From H17-190 sp034435615 (GTDB lineage: Bacteria; Chloroflexota; Dehalococcoidia; SM23-28-2; HRBIN24), in the NCBI GenBank assembly GCA_034435615.1, contig DAOTWZ010000024.1:1-12832 (forward strand): a DNA stretch of 12,832 nucleotides, in the 5' to 3' direction. The position numbers and the translations under genes were made by a program. Shown piece by piece: positions 6,187 through 11,706 of the stretch (positions are counted from its first letter, which is position 1; every line of letters begins with the position of its first letter). The notes beneath the pieces are model-generated. The model ran no database searches. It was given only the letters and a program-made list of their open reading frames with translations, and was not told the origin of the DNA.

Positions 6187-6774
6187 CTAGAAGTCGCCCT
6201 CCTTGACGTAAGGATAGCACCAGAGGGTGACGTGGAGGACTACCGCTTTGAACCAAGCATGGAACATCTTTTCCACATCCTGGGCGCTGTGGCCCTTGCG
6301 CTCCAGGAAGGGGCGGACGGTGGCGGTTATGGGGTAGATGAAGCCCACCAGGTAGCGCATGGGGATGTGGGGGACGGACTGGACGCCGTCCGTCCGGTTC
6401 TTCTTGGAGCGGTGGTGCCGGAGGCCTATCTCGTGCTGGTAGTCCAGCCAGGTCCGGTCATAGGGGCGCTGGCAGACGTCCCGCACCCACTGGCCGAAGC
6501 GCTTCCGCACCGCCTCCAGGTAGCGGGCGTCCGGGTTGCCGTCGGGCCCGCTGAAGTAGTGGAGGAGGAAGGGATGGGAGCCCACGAAGCCGTACCAGAC
6601 GTCCAGCAGCTCCTCTACCTGGTCCGCCAGCACCTCGCCGGCCAGGCGCAGGTAACGCTCGTCCTCCTCGGTGAAGAGGACCGTCTGCTTGAGGCGCTCC
6701 AGCTCCTCCAGGCCGAGGGGCGAGGGGCCGACGCGGCCGTAGTCGTAGCCGGGGATCTCCGTGCTCTGGTCCAT
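6187..6774 (-). CDS. Protoglobin (single-domain heme protein)
   Basis: With the ATG at 6774 the protein is 195 residues, the same length as Methanosarcina acetivorans protoglobin. The numbering coincides at every key position I can recall: Trp60 and Tyr61 on the distal side, Phe93, Cys101, proximal His120 in 'EIGLRHH', and Phe145. This register strongly supports the start. GGGAGGTGG lies about 5 bp before the ATG; the open frame extends to 6813 but crosses the promoter. Protoglobins bind O2, CO and NO in a buried heme pocket. Proposed roles are gas sensing and nitrogen-oxide or peroxide chemistry. There is no signalling domain attached, so any sensing output must come from a partner. The MarR regulator 16 bp downstream is the obvious candidate. 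Confidence 0.93.
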   Translation of the reverse strand: MDQSTEIPGYDYGRVGPSPLGLEELERLKQTVLFTEEDERYLRLAGEVLADQVEELLDVWYGFVGSHPFLLHYFSGPDGNPDARYLEAVRKRFGQWVRDVCQRPYDRTWLDYQHEIGLRHHRSKKNRTDGVQSVPHIPMRYLVGFIYPITATVRPFLERKGHSAQDVEKMFHAWFKAVVLHVTLWCYPYVKEGDF

Positions 6775-6791
6775 GGTGCCACCTCCCTCGA

Positions 6792-6817
6792 ATAATGTCA
6801 GGACTACTGACAATTAT
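6792..6817. promoter_or_regulatory. Inverted-repeat operator over the protoglobin transcription start
   Basis: TGTCAG and CTGACA form a perfect 6-bp inverted repeat with a 5-bp spacer (6796-6812). The symmetry extends outward to ATAAT/ATTAT with one extra base on one side. It begins within the -10 hexamer and covers the predicted start near 6806, the classic position for a repressor site. The MarR protein of the same operon is the best candidate ligand. An unlinked regulator cannot be excluded. Confidence 0.6.
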
Positions 6818-6842
6818 GCGCCGGCGCCGCCACCGCTGTCAA
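6813..6842 (-). promoter_or_regulatory. Strong sigma-70-type promoter of the protoglobin operon
   Basis: On the minus strand a perfect TTGACA (6842-6837) is followed after 18 bp by CATAAT (6818-6813, 5/6). Predicted transcription begins near 6806, about 32 nt before the ATG at 6774. The promoter fills most of the 118-bp gap shared with the divergent CorA gene, and its -10 end is embedded in the inverted repeat. Confidence 0.78.
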
Positions 6843-6873
6843 CCGTTCCCTGGGAGGCCATCCCCGCCGGGGT

Positions 6874-6879
6874 TACAAT
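6874..6879 (+). promoter_or_regulatory. Possible -10 element of the CorA-type gene
   Basis: TACAAT (5/6) lies 14 bp upstream of the chosen ATG at 6893, so the leader would be only about 7 nt. No good -35 hexamer is found at 16-18 bp. It overlaps an alternative ATG at 6878. Confidence 0.35.
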
Positions 6880-6892
6880 GACGGGCGGGGCC

Positions 6893-7876
6893 ATGCTCAC
6901 TGTCCTCTACTTTCCCGACCAGGAAGGCCCGCCCCGTCAGCTAGCGGGCGTGGAGGGGCTGCGGGAGGCCCTCGAGGCGCCCGGCGGTTACTTCTGGGCC
7001 GACCTCCTCCTCACGGACGAGGCGGAGGCCCGCCTCGTCCTGGAGGAGACCTTTCGCTTCCACCACCTGACCGTGGAGGACTGCCTGAGCCCGGAGCCCA
7101 ACCCGCCCAAGCTGGAGGAGCACGACTCCTACCTGTTCATCATCTTCCACGCCCTGGAGCATCGCCCTTCCCATCAGGAGGCCAGGCAGGGCGAGATGGG
7201 CCTCTACCTGGGCGGCCGCTACCTGGTCACCTGCCACCATGAAGAGCTCTCCCTCCTGGACGAGGTGCGAGGACGCCTGCAGGAGGACGCTCTCCGGCCC
7301 GGCGGGGCGGACGGCCTCCTCCACGCCGTCCTGGACGCCCTGGTGGACGCCTATCTCCCTTACCTGGCGGGCCTCGAGGACGACTTGGAGTCCCTGGAGG
7401 AGGAGGTGCTGGCGGGCCGTCAGGGCCGCGTCCTTGACCAGATACTGCACCTGCGTCGCAGCGCCGTCCGCCTCCGCCGCGTCATCCTCCCCGAGCTGGA
7501 GGTGATGGCCCGCCTCTCCCGCCACGAGTTTCCGGAGCTGGTGCGGCCCGAGCTGGCCCTCTACTTCCGCGACATCTACGACCATCTGGTGCGCACGGAG
7601 CAGCTACTGGAGTCGCTGCGGGACATCATGGAGGGCGTCCTCAACACCTATCTCTCCGCCGTCTCCAACCGCCTCAACGAGGTGATGCGGGTGCTGACGG
7701 CCATCGCCACCATCTTCCTCCCCCTGACGCTGCTGGCCGGCGTCTACGGCATGAACTTCAGCCAGCGGGTCTGGCCCTCCTTCGACAGCTCCTGGGGCTT
7801 CCCGGCGGTGGTAGCCTTCATGATAGCCTCCGGGCTGGCCGCTCTGGCCTTCTTCCGCCATCGCGGCTGGCTGTGA
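6893..7876 (+). CDS. corA: CorA-type magnesium/cobalt transporter
   Basis: The protein has 327 residues, the usual CorA length. The large N-terminal cytoplasmic domain (1-260) has 'FHHLTVEDCLSPEPNPPKLEEHDSY' split around residues 56-80, typical of the family, and a long helix with 'LHLRRSAVRLRRVILP'. The C-terminus has two membrane helices (about 266-284 and 303-321). The pore signature YGMNF has the GMN at 286-288, at the end of the first membrane helix. CorA pentamers conduct Mg2+ into the cell. The ATG at 6893 follows GGGCGGGG; ATG 6878 would add five residues. The frame is open further upstream but crosses the divergent operon's promoter and start. The residues after GMN (SQRVWP) depart from the common acidic loop, which can affect ion choice. 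Confidence 0.9.
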   Translation: MLTVLYFPDQEGPPRQLAGVEGLREALEAPGGYFWADLLLTDEAEARLVLEETFRFHHLTVEDCLSPEPNPPKLEEHDSYLFIIFHALEHRPSHQEARQGEMGLYLGGRYLVTCHHEELSLLDEVRGRLQEDALRPGGADGLLHAVLDALVDAYLPYLAGLEDDLESLEEEVLAGRQGRVLDQILHLRRSAVRLRRVILPELEVMARLSRHEFPELVRPELALYFRDIYDHLVRTEQLLESLRDIMEGVLNTYLSAVSNRLNEVMRVLTAIATIFLPLTLLAGVYGMNFSQRVWPSFDSSWGFPAVVAFMIASGLAALAFFRHRGWL

Positions 7877-7912
7877 GCCGGGCCCGCGCTGCCGCCGCGG
7901 CCGGGGAGGCGC

Positions 7913-7918
7913 TAGAAT
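7913..7918 (+). promoter_or_regulatory. Possible -10 element of the methyltransferase gene
   Basis: TAGAAT (5/6) lies 29 bp upstream of the ATG at 7948, inside the 71-bp gap after the CorA gene. No matching -35 is visible. It supports the ATG at 7948 over the overlapping GTG at 7873, because transcription from here would miss the GTG. Confidence 0.4.
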
Positions 7919-7947
7919 ACGGCCGAGAGCTCGCCAGGGAGGACGAG

Positions 7948-8730
7948 ATGGAGTTCTACCGCTGGCACTGGCTGGAGATCAGCCCCGAGCGTCTGCGGGA
8001 CTACGATTCCCTCTTCCAGTGGCGTCCCCAGATGGCCATGCTGCTGGACGGCTTCCCCATAGAGGAGGGACAGCGCCTGCTGGACTACGGCTGCGGCCCT
8101 GGCTGGACTACGCTGGAGCTGGCCCGACGCGTCGGCCCCAGCGGGAGGGTCATCGGCTGTGACCTGAACCGGGACTTTCTCTCCCTGGCCCAGCAGCACG
8201 CCGCCGAGCTGGGCCTGACGGAGCGCCTGCAGTGGCTCCAGGCCGGCGACTCCTCCCTCCCTCTGGCCGACGCCAGCCTGGACCGCATCTTCTGCAAGAA
8301 CGTCCTGGAATACGTGCCCTCCCTGGACGACACCCTGCGGGAGTTCCGTCGCCTCCTGCGACCGGGCGGGGTCGCCCGCCTCATCGACTCAGACTGGGGG
8401 CTGGTGGTGCTGGAGCCCCTGGGGCCGGAGCGGCTGGAGCGGCTCTTGGCCCACGCCCGCCACGCTTTCAAGGACGGCCACGCCGGCCGCCATCTCTACG
8501 GCGCCGCTCGTCGCGCTGGCTTCGCCCAGGTGAAGGTGCGGGTCATCGCCTACACGGACACGGAGGGGCAGATGCGCTCCGTCGTCCGCAACCTGGTGGA
8601 CTACGCCCTGGCCGGCGGCCTGCCCCAGGCGGAGGCCCGGCGCCTCCTCCAGGAGGTGGACGCGGCCCTGGAGCGGCGGGAGTACCTGCTGGCTCTGCCC
8701 CAGTTCATCGTCACCGCCACCGCCCCCTGA
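7948..8730 (+). CDS. Class I SAM-dependent methyltransferase
   Basis: The protein has 260 residues. Motif I is 'LLDYGCGPGWTTLELA' (44-59), binding the methionine part of S-adenosylmethionine. 'VIGCDLNRDFL' (68-78) carries the acidic residue for the ribose, and 'GDSSLPLADASLDRIFCKNVLEYV' (split, 100-123) covers motifs II and III. These are of the Methyltransf_11/25 type. The target is not evident; the C-terminal part (170-260) carries a helical region that probably forms the substrate site. I chose ATG 7948 with AGGGAGGA just upstream. A GTG at 7873 overlaps the CorA stop as GTGA and would give 285 residues with an Ala-rich, unconserved-looking start. If that start is used, the two genes would be coupled. 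Confidence 0.82.
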   Translation: MEFYRWHWLEISPERLRDYDSLFQWRPQMAMLLDGFPIEEGQRLLDYGCGPGWTTLELARRVGPSGRVIGCDLNRDFLSLAQQHAAELGLTERLQWLQAGDSSLPLADASLDRIFCKNVLEYVPSLDDTLREFRRLLRPGGVARLIDSDWGLVVLEPLGPERLERLLAHARHAFKDGHAGRHLYGAARRAGFAQVKVRVIAYTDTEGQMRSVVRNLVDYALAGGLPQAEARRLLQEVDAALERREYLLALPQFIVTATAP

Positions 8731-8799
8731 GGCGGTAATGCCTCCCCCGCGCCGGGCGTTCCGGTATTGCGGTCGCCTGGCGAGAGGAGGTATGAGGGA

Positions 8800-8880
8800 G
8801 TGACGTGGCGGAGAGCGCTGAGGCTGGGCACAGCGGTGGCCCTGGCGCTCCTCATCAGCGTCGTCGCCGCCTTCCTGTAG
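8800..8880 (+). CDS. Possible 26-residue single-pass membrane peptide
   Basis: GTG 8800 to TAG 8880 encodes 26 residues. They begin TWRRALRLG (positively charged) and run into an unbroken hydrophobic stretch of about 15-16 residues, TAVALALLISVVAAFL, to the C-terminus. This is the profile of a small inner-membrane protein with its N-terminus inside. AGGAGG (8785-8790) lies 9 bp before the GTG. A three-codon mini-frame ATG-AGG-GAG-TGA (8792-8803) starts 1 bp after the same Shine-Dalgarno and overlaps the GTG, which could couple translation. It fills the gap between the methyltransferase and the hairpin before the convergent BtpA gene. No function is known to me. Chance remains possible at this length. 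Confidence 0.45.
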   Translation: MTWRRALRLGTAVALALLISVVAAFL

Positions 8881-8889
8881 AGAGCGAGT

Positions 8890-8913
8890 CCCCCTCAGGC
8901 CGTGCCGAGGGGG
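8890..8913. terminator. Hairpin between convergent transcripts, probable terminator
   Basis: CCCCCTC (8890-8896) pairs with GAGGGGG (8907-8913). An inner GGC/GCC extends the stem past a bulged A to a CGT loop. It lies 10 bp after the small membrane-peptide stop, and its arm includes the stop codon of the convergent BtpA gene. No T tract is present. Confidence 0.5.
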
Positions 8914-9704
8914 CGCAGGGAGCGCACACGCTCCATGAGACGGGCCACCCGCCGGGCGTCCACCGCCTCCTCCACCCGCCCCTCTCGCTTGAGGCTGGTG
9001 CCGACGATGGCGCCATCGGCCACGGTCAGGAGCTCCTGGACGTTGTCCGGTGTCAGACCGCTGCCCACCAGGACGGGCACGGCGACGGCCTCCCTGACCC
9101 GTAGCAGCGTCTCCCGCTCCGGGGGAAGCCCGGTGGCGGCCCCGCTGACGATGAGGGCATCGGCCAGTCCTCGCTGGGCGGCGTCGCGGGCGGCGGCCTC
9201 CGGCGTCTGGGGGGCCAGGGGTGCCCCGTGCTTGACCAGGACGTCGGCCAGGAGCTTCACTCGTTCGGCGCCCAGCCATCGGCGGTAGCGCAGGGACTCG
9301 GCGGCCGCCCCCTCGATGAGGCCCTGGTCTGTGAGCATGACGCCCGTGTGGACGTTGACGCGGACGAAGCGGGCGCCGGTCAGGCAGGCGATGGCCAGGG
9401 CGGCCCGGGCATCGTTGCGGAGGACGTTGACGCCCACCGGCAAGGGGACGGCATCGGCCACGGCCTGGACCAGGAGGGCCATGGCGGCCACCGTCTCCGG
9501 CCCCACCGGCCCCTTCAGGAAGGGGGCGTCGCCGAAGTTTTCCACCAAGAGGCCGTCCACCCCTCCCTCCGCCAGGGCGCGGGCGTCGGCCAGGGCGCGC
9601 TCCCGCACCGCCCTCAGGTCGCCGCCCCAGCGGGGGGAGCCGGGCAGGGGCAACAGGTGCACCATGCCGATGACCGGCCTGGGGCAGGAGAAGATGCCCA
9701 GCAT
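8895..9704 (-). CDS. BtpA/SgcQ-family TIM-barrel protein
   Basis: The protein has 269 residues, the typical family length. The opening 'PVIGMVHLLPLPGSP' (10-24) and 'GVDGLLVENFGDAPF' (48-62) are the family signature. Later barrel strands follow: 'LPVGVNVLRND' (88-98), 'FVRVNVHTGVMLTDQGLI' (113-130), 'ADALIVSGAATG' (181-192) and 'PVLVGSGLTPDNV' (210-222), the last shaped like a phosphate-binding loop. The name comes from a cyanobacterial protein needed for photosystem I assembly. In non-phototrophs, members are thought to act on phosphorylated sugars or nucleosides, so the photosynthetic label should not be carried over. The ATG at 9704 has GAGG about 8 bp upstream and a TATAGT element further up. 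It diverges from the nitronate monooxygenase gene. Confidence 0.9.
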   Translation of the reverse strand: MLGIFSCPRPVIGMVHLLPLPGSPRWGGDLRAVRERALADARALAEGGVDGLLVENFGDAPFLKGPVGPETVAAMALLVQAVADAVPLPVGVNVLRNDARAALAIACLTGARFVRVNVHTGVMLTDQGLIEGAAAESLRYRRWLGAERVKLLADVLVKHGAPLAPQTPEAAARDAAQRGLADALIVSGAATGLPPERETLLRVREAVAVPVLVGSGLTPDNVQELLTVADGAIVGTSLKREGRVEEAVDARRVARLMERVRSLRPLGTA

Positions 9705-9720
9705 GTCAGCCTCGTGCCGC

Positions 9721-9750
9721 TTGACCCCTGTGCGCTACCCATACTATAAC
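9721..9750 (+). promoter_or_regulatory. Sigma-70-type promoter of the nitronate monooxygenase gene
   Basis: TTGACC (9721-9726, 5/6) and TATAAC (9745-9750, 5/6) are separated by 18 bp. Transcription would start near 9757, giving a leader of about 52 nt before the ATG at 9809. This argues against the longer GTG start at 9752. Confidence 0.68.
9743..9748 (-). promoter_or_regulatory. Possible -10 element of the BtpA-family gene
   Basis: On the minus strand TATAGT (9748-9743, 5/6) shares four base pairs with the rightward -10 TATAAC. It would start transcription near 9737, about 33 nt before the BtpA ATG. I find no clear -35 hexamer. Confidence 0.42.
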
Positions 9751-9808
9751 GGTGACGCCACATGACCTGGCCCTCCAGCGGGCCAAGGCGGGTGGGCAGG
9801 AGGGGAAC

Positions 9809-10888
9809 ATGGTCAGTCTGCGCACGGAGCTGTGCGACTTGCTGCGCATTCAGTACCCGGTCATGCAGGCGGGGATGGGCTACGTGGCCCGCGCCGAGCT
9901 GGCGGCCGCCGTCTCCAACGCCGGCGGGCTCGGCGTCATCGGCGGCTCCGGCCTCAGCGGCGAAGAGCTACGCCAGGAGATCCGCAAGGTGCGGGAGCTC
10001 ACCGACCGCCCCTTCGGCGTGGACCTGATCCTCCCCATGAACGTCCCCCGCGACAGCGAGGAGGAGGAGCTGCCCTCCGTGCCCCCGCCTCCGGAGTGGC
10101 TGGTGGAGCTGCGCCGCCAGTACGGCATCGAGGAGGAGGCCTCCCACCCCCGGGTGAGCGGGCGTCTCATACGGGAGCAGGTGGAGGTGGTGCTGGAGGA
10201 GCGCGTCCCCGTGTTCATCTCTGGCCTGGGCGACCCCTCCTGGCTGGTGCCCGATGCCCACGCTCAGGGGATGAAGGTGATGGCGCTGGTGGGGACGGTG
10301 CGGGCGGCCTGCCGGGTGGCCCGGGGCGGCGTAGACGTCGTCATCGCCCAGGGGTACGACGCTGGCGGGCACACCGGGCGCATCGGCACCCTCTCCCTGC
10401 TGCCTCAAGTGGTGGACGCCGTGGCGCCACGGCCGGTGGCGGCGGCCGGCGGCATAGCCGATGGCCGGGGCCTGGTGGCTGCCCTGGCCCTGGGGGCCGT
10501 GGGGGTCTGGCTGGGCACTCGCTTCGCTGCCACGGAGGAGGCCAGGAGCCACCGCGCCTATAAGGACCGCCTGGTGGAGGTGGGCCCGGAGGACGTCATC
10601 ATAACCAAGGGCTACACCGGCAAGACCTGCCGGGTCATCCGCAACCGCTTCACCGAGCTGTGGGAGCAGAGCGGCGAGGAGGCCCTCCCCATGCCCCTGC
10701 AAGGGATGCGCATCGGCCGGCGGACGCATGGCTCCGCCCGGGAGCTGGGCATCACGGAGGTGGGCTCCATGCCCGCCGGCCAGGGGGTGGGCCTCATCCG
10801 TGACGTCCCGTCGGCCGGGGAGGTGGTGCGGCGCATCGTCGCCGAGGCGGAGGAGGTGCTGGCCCGCCTCACGGCCCGCCACCTGTGA
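9809..10888 (+). CDS. Nitronate monooxygenase / 2-nitropropane dioxygenase-family flavoenzyme
   Basis: The protein has 359 residues and is an FMN-binding TIM barrel. 'LLRIQYPVMQAGMGYVARAE' (11-30) is the N-terminal signature. 'AVSNAGGLGVIGG' (34-46) follows. 'AQGYDAGGHTGRIGTLSLLP' (180-199) contains the catalytic His188. 'PVAAAGGIADGRGLVAALALGA' (split, 209-230) with 'GVWLGTRFAAT' is the phosphate/FMN site. These enzymes oxidise alkyl nitronates; the same fold includes FabK enoyl-ACP reductases, which this could also be. Residues 80-115 form an insertion rich in Glu and Pro. I chose ATG 9809 because AGGAGGGG lies about 3-4 bp upstream, the promoter-derived transcript begins near 9757, and similarity starts here. 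The next HAD gene begins within its stop codon. Confidence 0.87.
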   Translation: MVSLRTELCDLLRIQYPVMQAGMGYVARAELAAAVSNAGGLGVIGGSGLSGEELRQEIRKVRELTDRPFGVDLILPMNVPRDSEEEELPSVPPPPEWLVELRRQYGIEEEASHPRVSGRLIREQVEVVLEERVPVFISGLGDPSWLVPDAHAQGMKVMALVGTVRAACRVARGGVDVVIAQGYDAGGHTGRIGTLSLLPQVVDAVAPRPVAAAGGIADGRGLVAALALGAVGVWLGTRFAATEEARSHRAYKDRLVEVGPEDVIITKGYTGKTCRVIRNRFTELWEQSGEEALPMPLQGMRIGRRTHGSARELGITEVGSMPAGQGVGLIRDVPSAGEVVRRIVAEAEEVLARLTARHL

Positions 10889-11598
10889 GAGCTCCCTCCG
10901 GCGACTCCGCGCCCCCCATGCACGGCCCTTCCCTGCGCGCCCTTCTCCTGGACCTCTATGGCACCCTCGTCTGGGCCGACTGGCCGGCCCTCAGGGCCGG
11001 CCGCGCCGCGCTGGCCCGCCTGGTGGGCGTGGACGAGGCCCTGATGCTGGAGCAGTGGCGTCGTACCCACCGGGAGCGGATGCTAGGCGCCTACGATGGC
11101 CTGGAGGGCGACCTGGCGGAGGTGCTGCGGGGCTGCGGCGTCTCCCTCCCCCCCGAGAGGCTGCGGGAGCTGGCCCGCCACGAATACGAAAACTGGGCCC
11201 GCGGCGTCCACCTCTACGAGGACACGGTCCCCCAGCTCCAGCGCCTGCGTCAGGCCGGCTACCGGCTGGCCATCGTCAGCAACTCCTCCCGGGAGGCGGC
11301 GGCCGTCGTAGACGCCCTGGGGCTGGGCCGCCTGGTGGACGCGGTGGTGGTCTCCTGGCAGGTGGGCTCCCTCAAGCCGGAGGCGGCCATCCTGCAAGTC
11401 GCCCTGGACTGCCTGAGCGCTGCCCCCGACCAGGCCCTCCTGGTGGACGATGATCCCGTCAACCTGGACGCCGCCCGCTCCCTGGGGCTGGCCACCGTCC
11501 TCATGGTCCGCCAGGGCGGCCCCCCTGACCGCAGCGCCCATCCCTCCGCCCGGACGCTGGCCGACCTCTGGCCCCTCCTCCAGGCGCCACTGGGCTAG
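10885..11598 (+). CDS. HAD-superfamily hydrolase of the haloacid-dehalogenase type
   Basis: The protein has 237 residues from GTG 10885, which overlaps the previous stop as GTGA, so translation is probably coupled; ATG 10918 (226 aa) is an alternative, but neither has a clear Shine-Dalgarno. Motif I is 'LLLDLYGTLVW' with Asp23; the second aspartate of ordinary HAD phosphatases is Tyr25. Motif II is 'IVSNSSR' with Ser132. Motif III is Lys164 in 'GSLKPEAA', and motif IV is 'LLVDDDPVNLDAA' (185-197). The DxYGT form is characteristic of L-2-haloacid dehalogenases and relatives, which use an ester at the Asp without an Asp general acid. It should not be assumed to be a phosphatase. The substrate is unknown. 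Confidence 0.82.
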   Translation: MRAPSGDSAPPMHGPSLRALLLDLYGTLVWADWPALRAGRAALARLVGVDEALMLEQWRRTHRERMLGAYDGLEGDLAEVLRGCGVSLPPERLRELARHEYENWARGVHLYEDTVPQLQRLRQAGYRLAIVSNSSREAAAVVDALGLGRLVDAVVVSWQVGSLKPEAAILQVALDCLSAAPDQALLVDDDPVNLDAARSLGLATVLMVRQGGPPDRSAHPSARTLADLWPLLQAPLG

Positions 11599-11668
11599 CC
11601 CACCCACGCCGGGGGAAAGGTGTGGAAAGGCTGCCCGTCCCGGGCCGGCCCCGCCCTCCGGCGCGCCC

Positions 11669-11674
11669 TATAAT
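11669..11674 (+). promoter_or_regulatory. -10 element of the MBL-fold nuclease gene
   Basis: A perfect TATAAT lies in the 108-bp gap after the HAD gene. Transcription would start near 11681, about 26 nt before the ATG at 11707. No -35 match is seen in the very GC-rich DNA upstream, so activator help or a different sigma factor is possible. Confidence 0.55.
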
Positions 11675-11706
11675 TTGGGGCAGACCCCTGCTAGTAGCCG
11701 ATAGTC

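Noticed and set aside
5220..6206. Rightward open frame of 328 codons across the LON, DUF2007 and MarR genes
   Set aside because: It crosses three convincing minus-strand genes and their junctions with Gly/Gln/Ala-rich shadow sequence.
8727..8755. GAGGC/GCCTC hairpin at the methyltransferase stop
   Set aside because: Only five pairs with a six-base loop and no T tract; too weak in this GC-rich DNA to call a terminator.
8895..9704. BtpA as a sign of a phototroph
   Set aside because: Family members occur widely outside phototrophs, and no photosynthesis gene is in the window.
160..11650. Exact 14-base repeat GTCCCGGGCCGGCC at 160-173 and 11637-11650, both upstream of promoters
   Set aside because: It consists almost entirely of G and C. 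In a 12.8-kb window of this composition one or two such coincidences are expected by rough estimate, so it is not evidence of a shared site.
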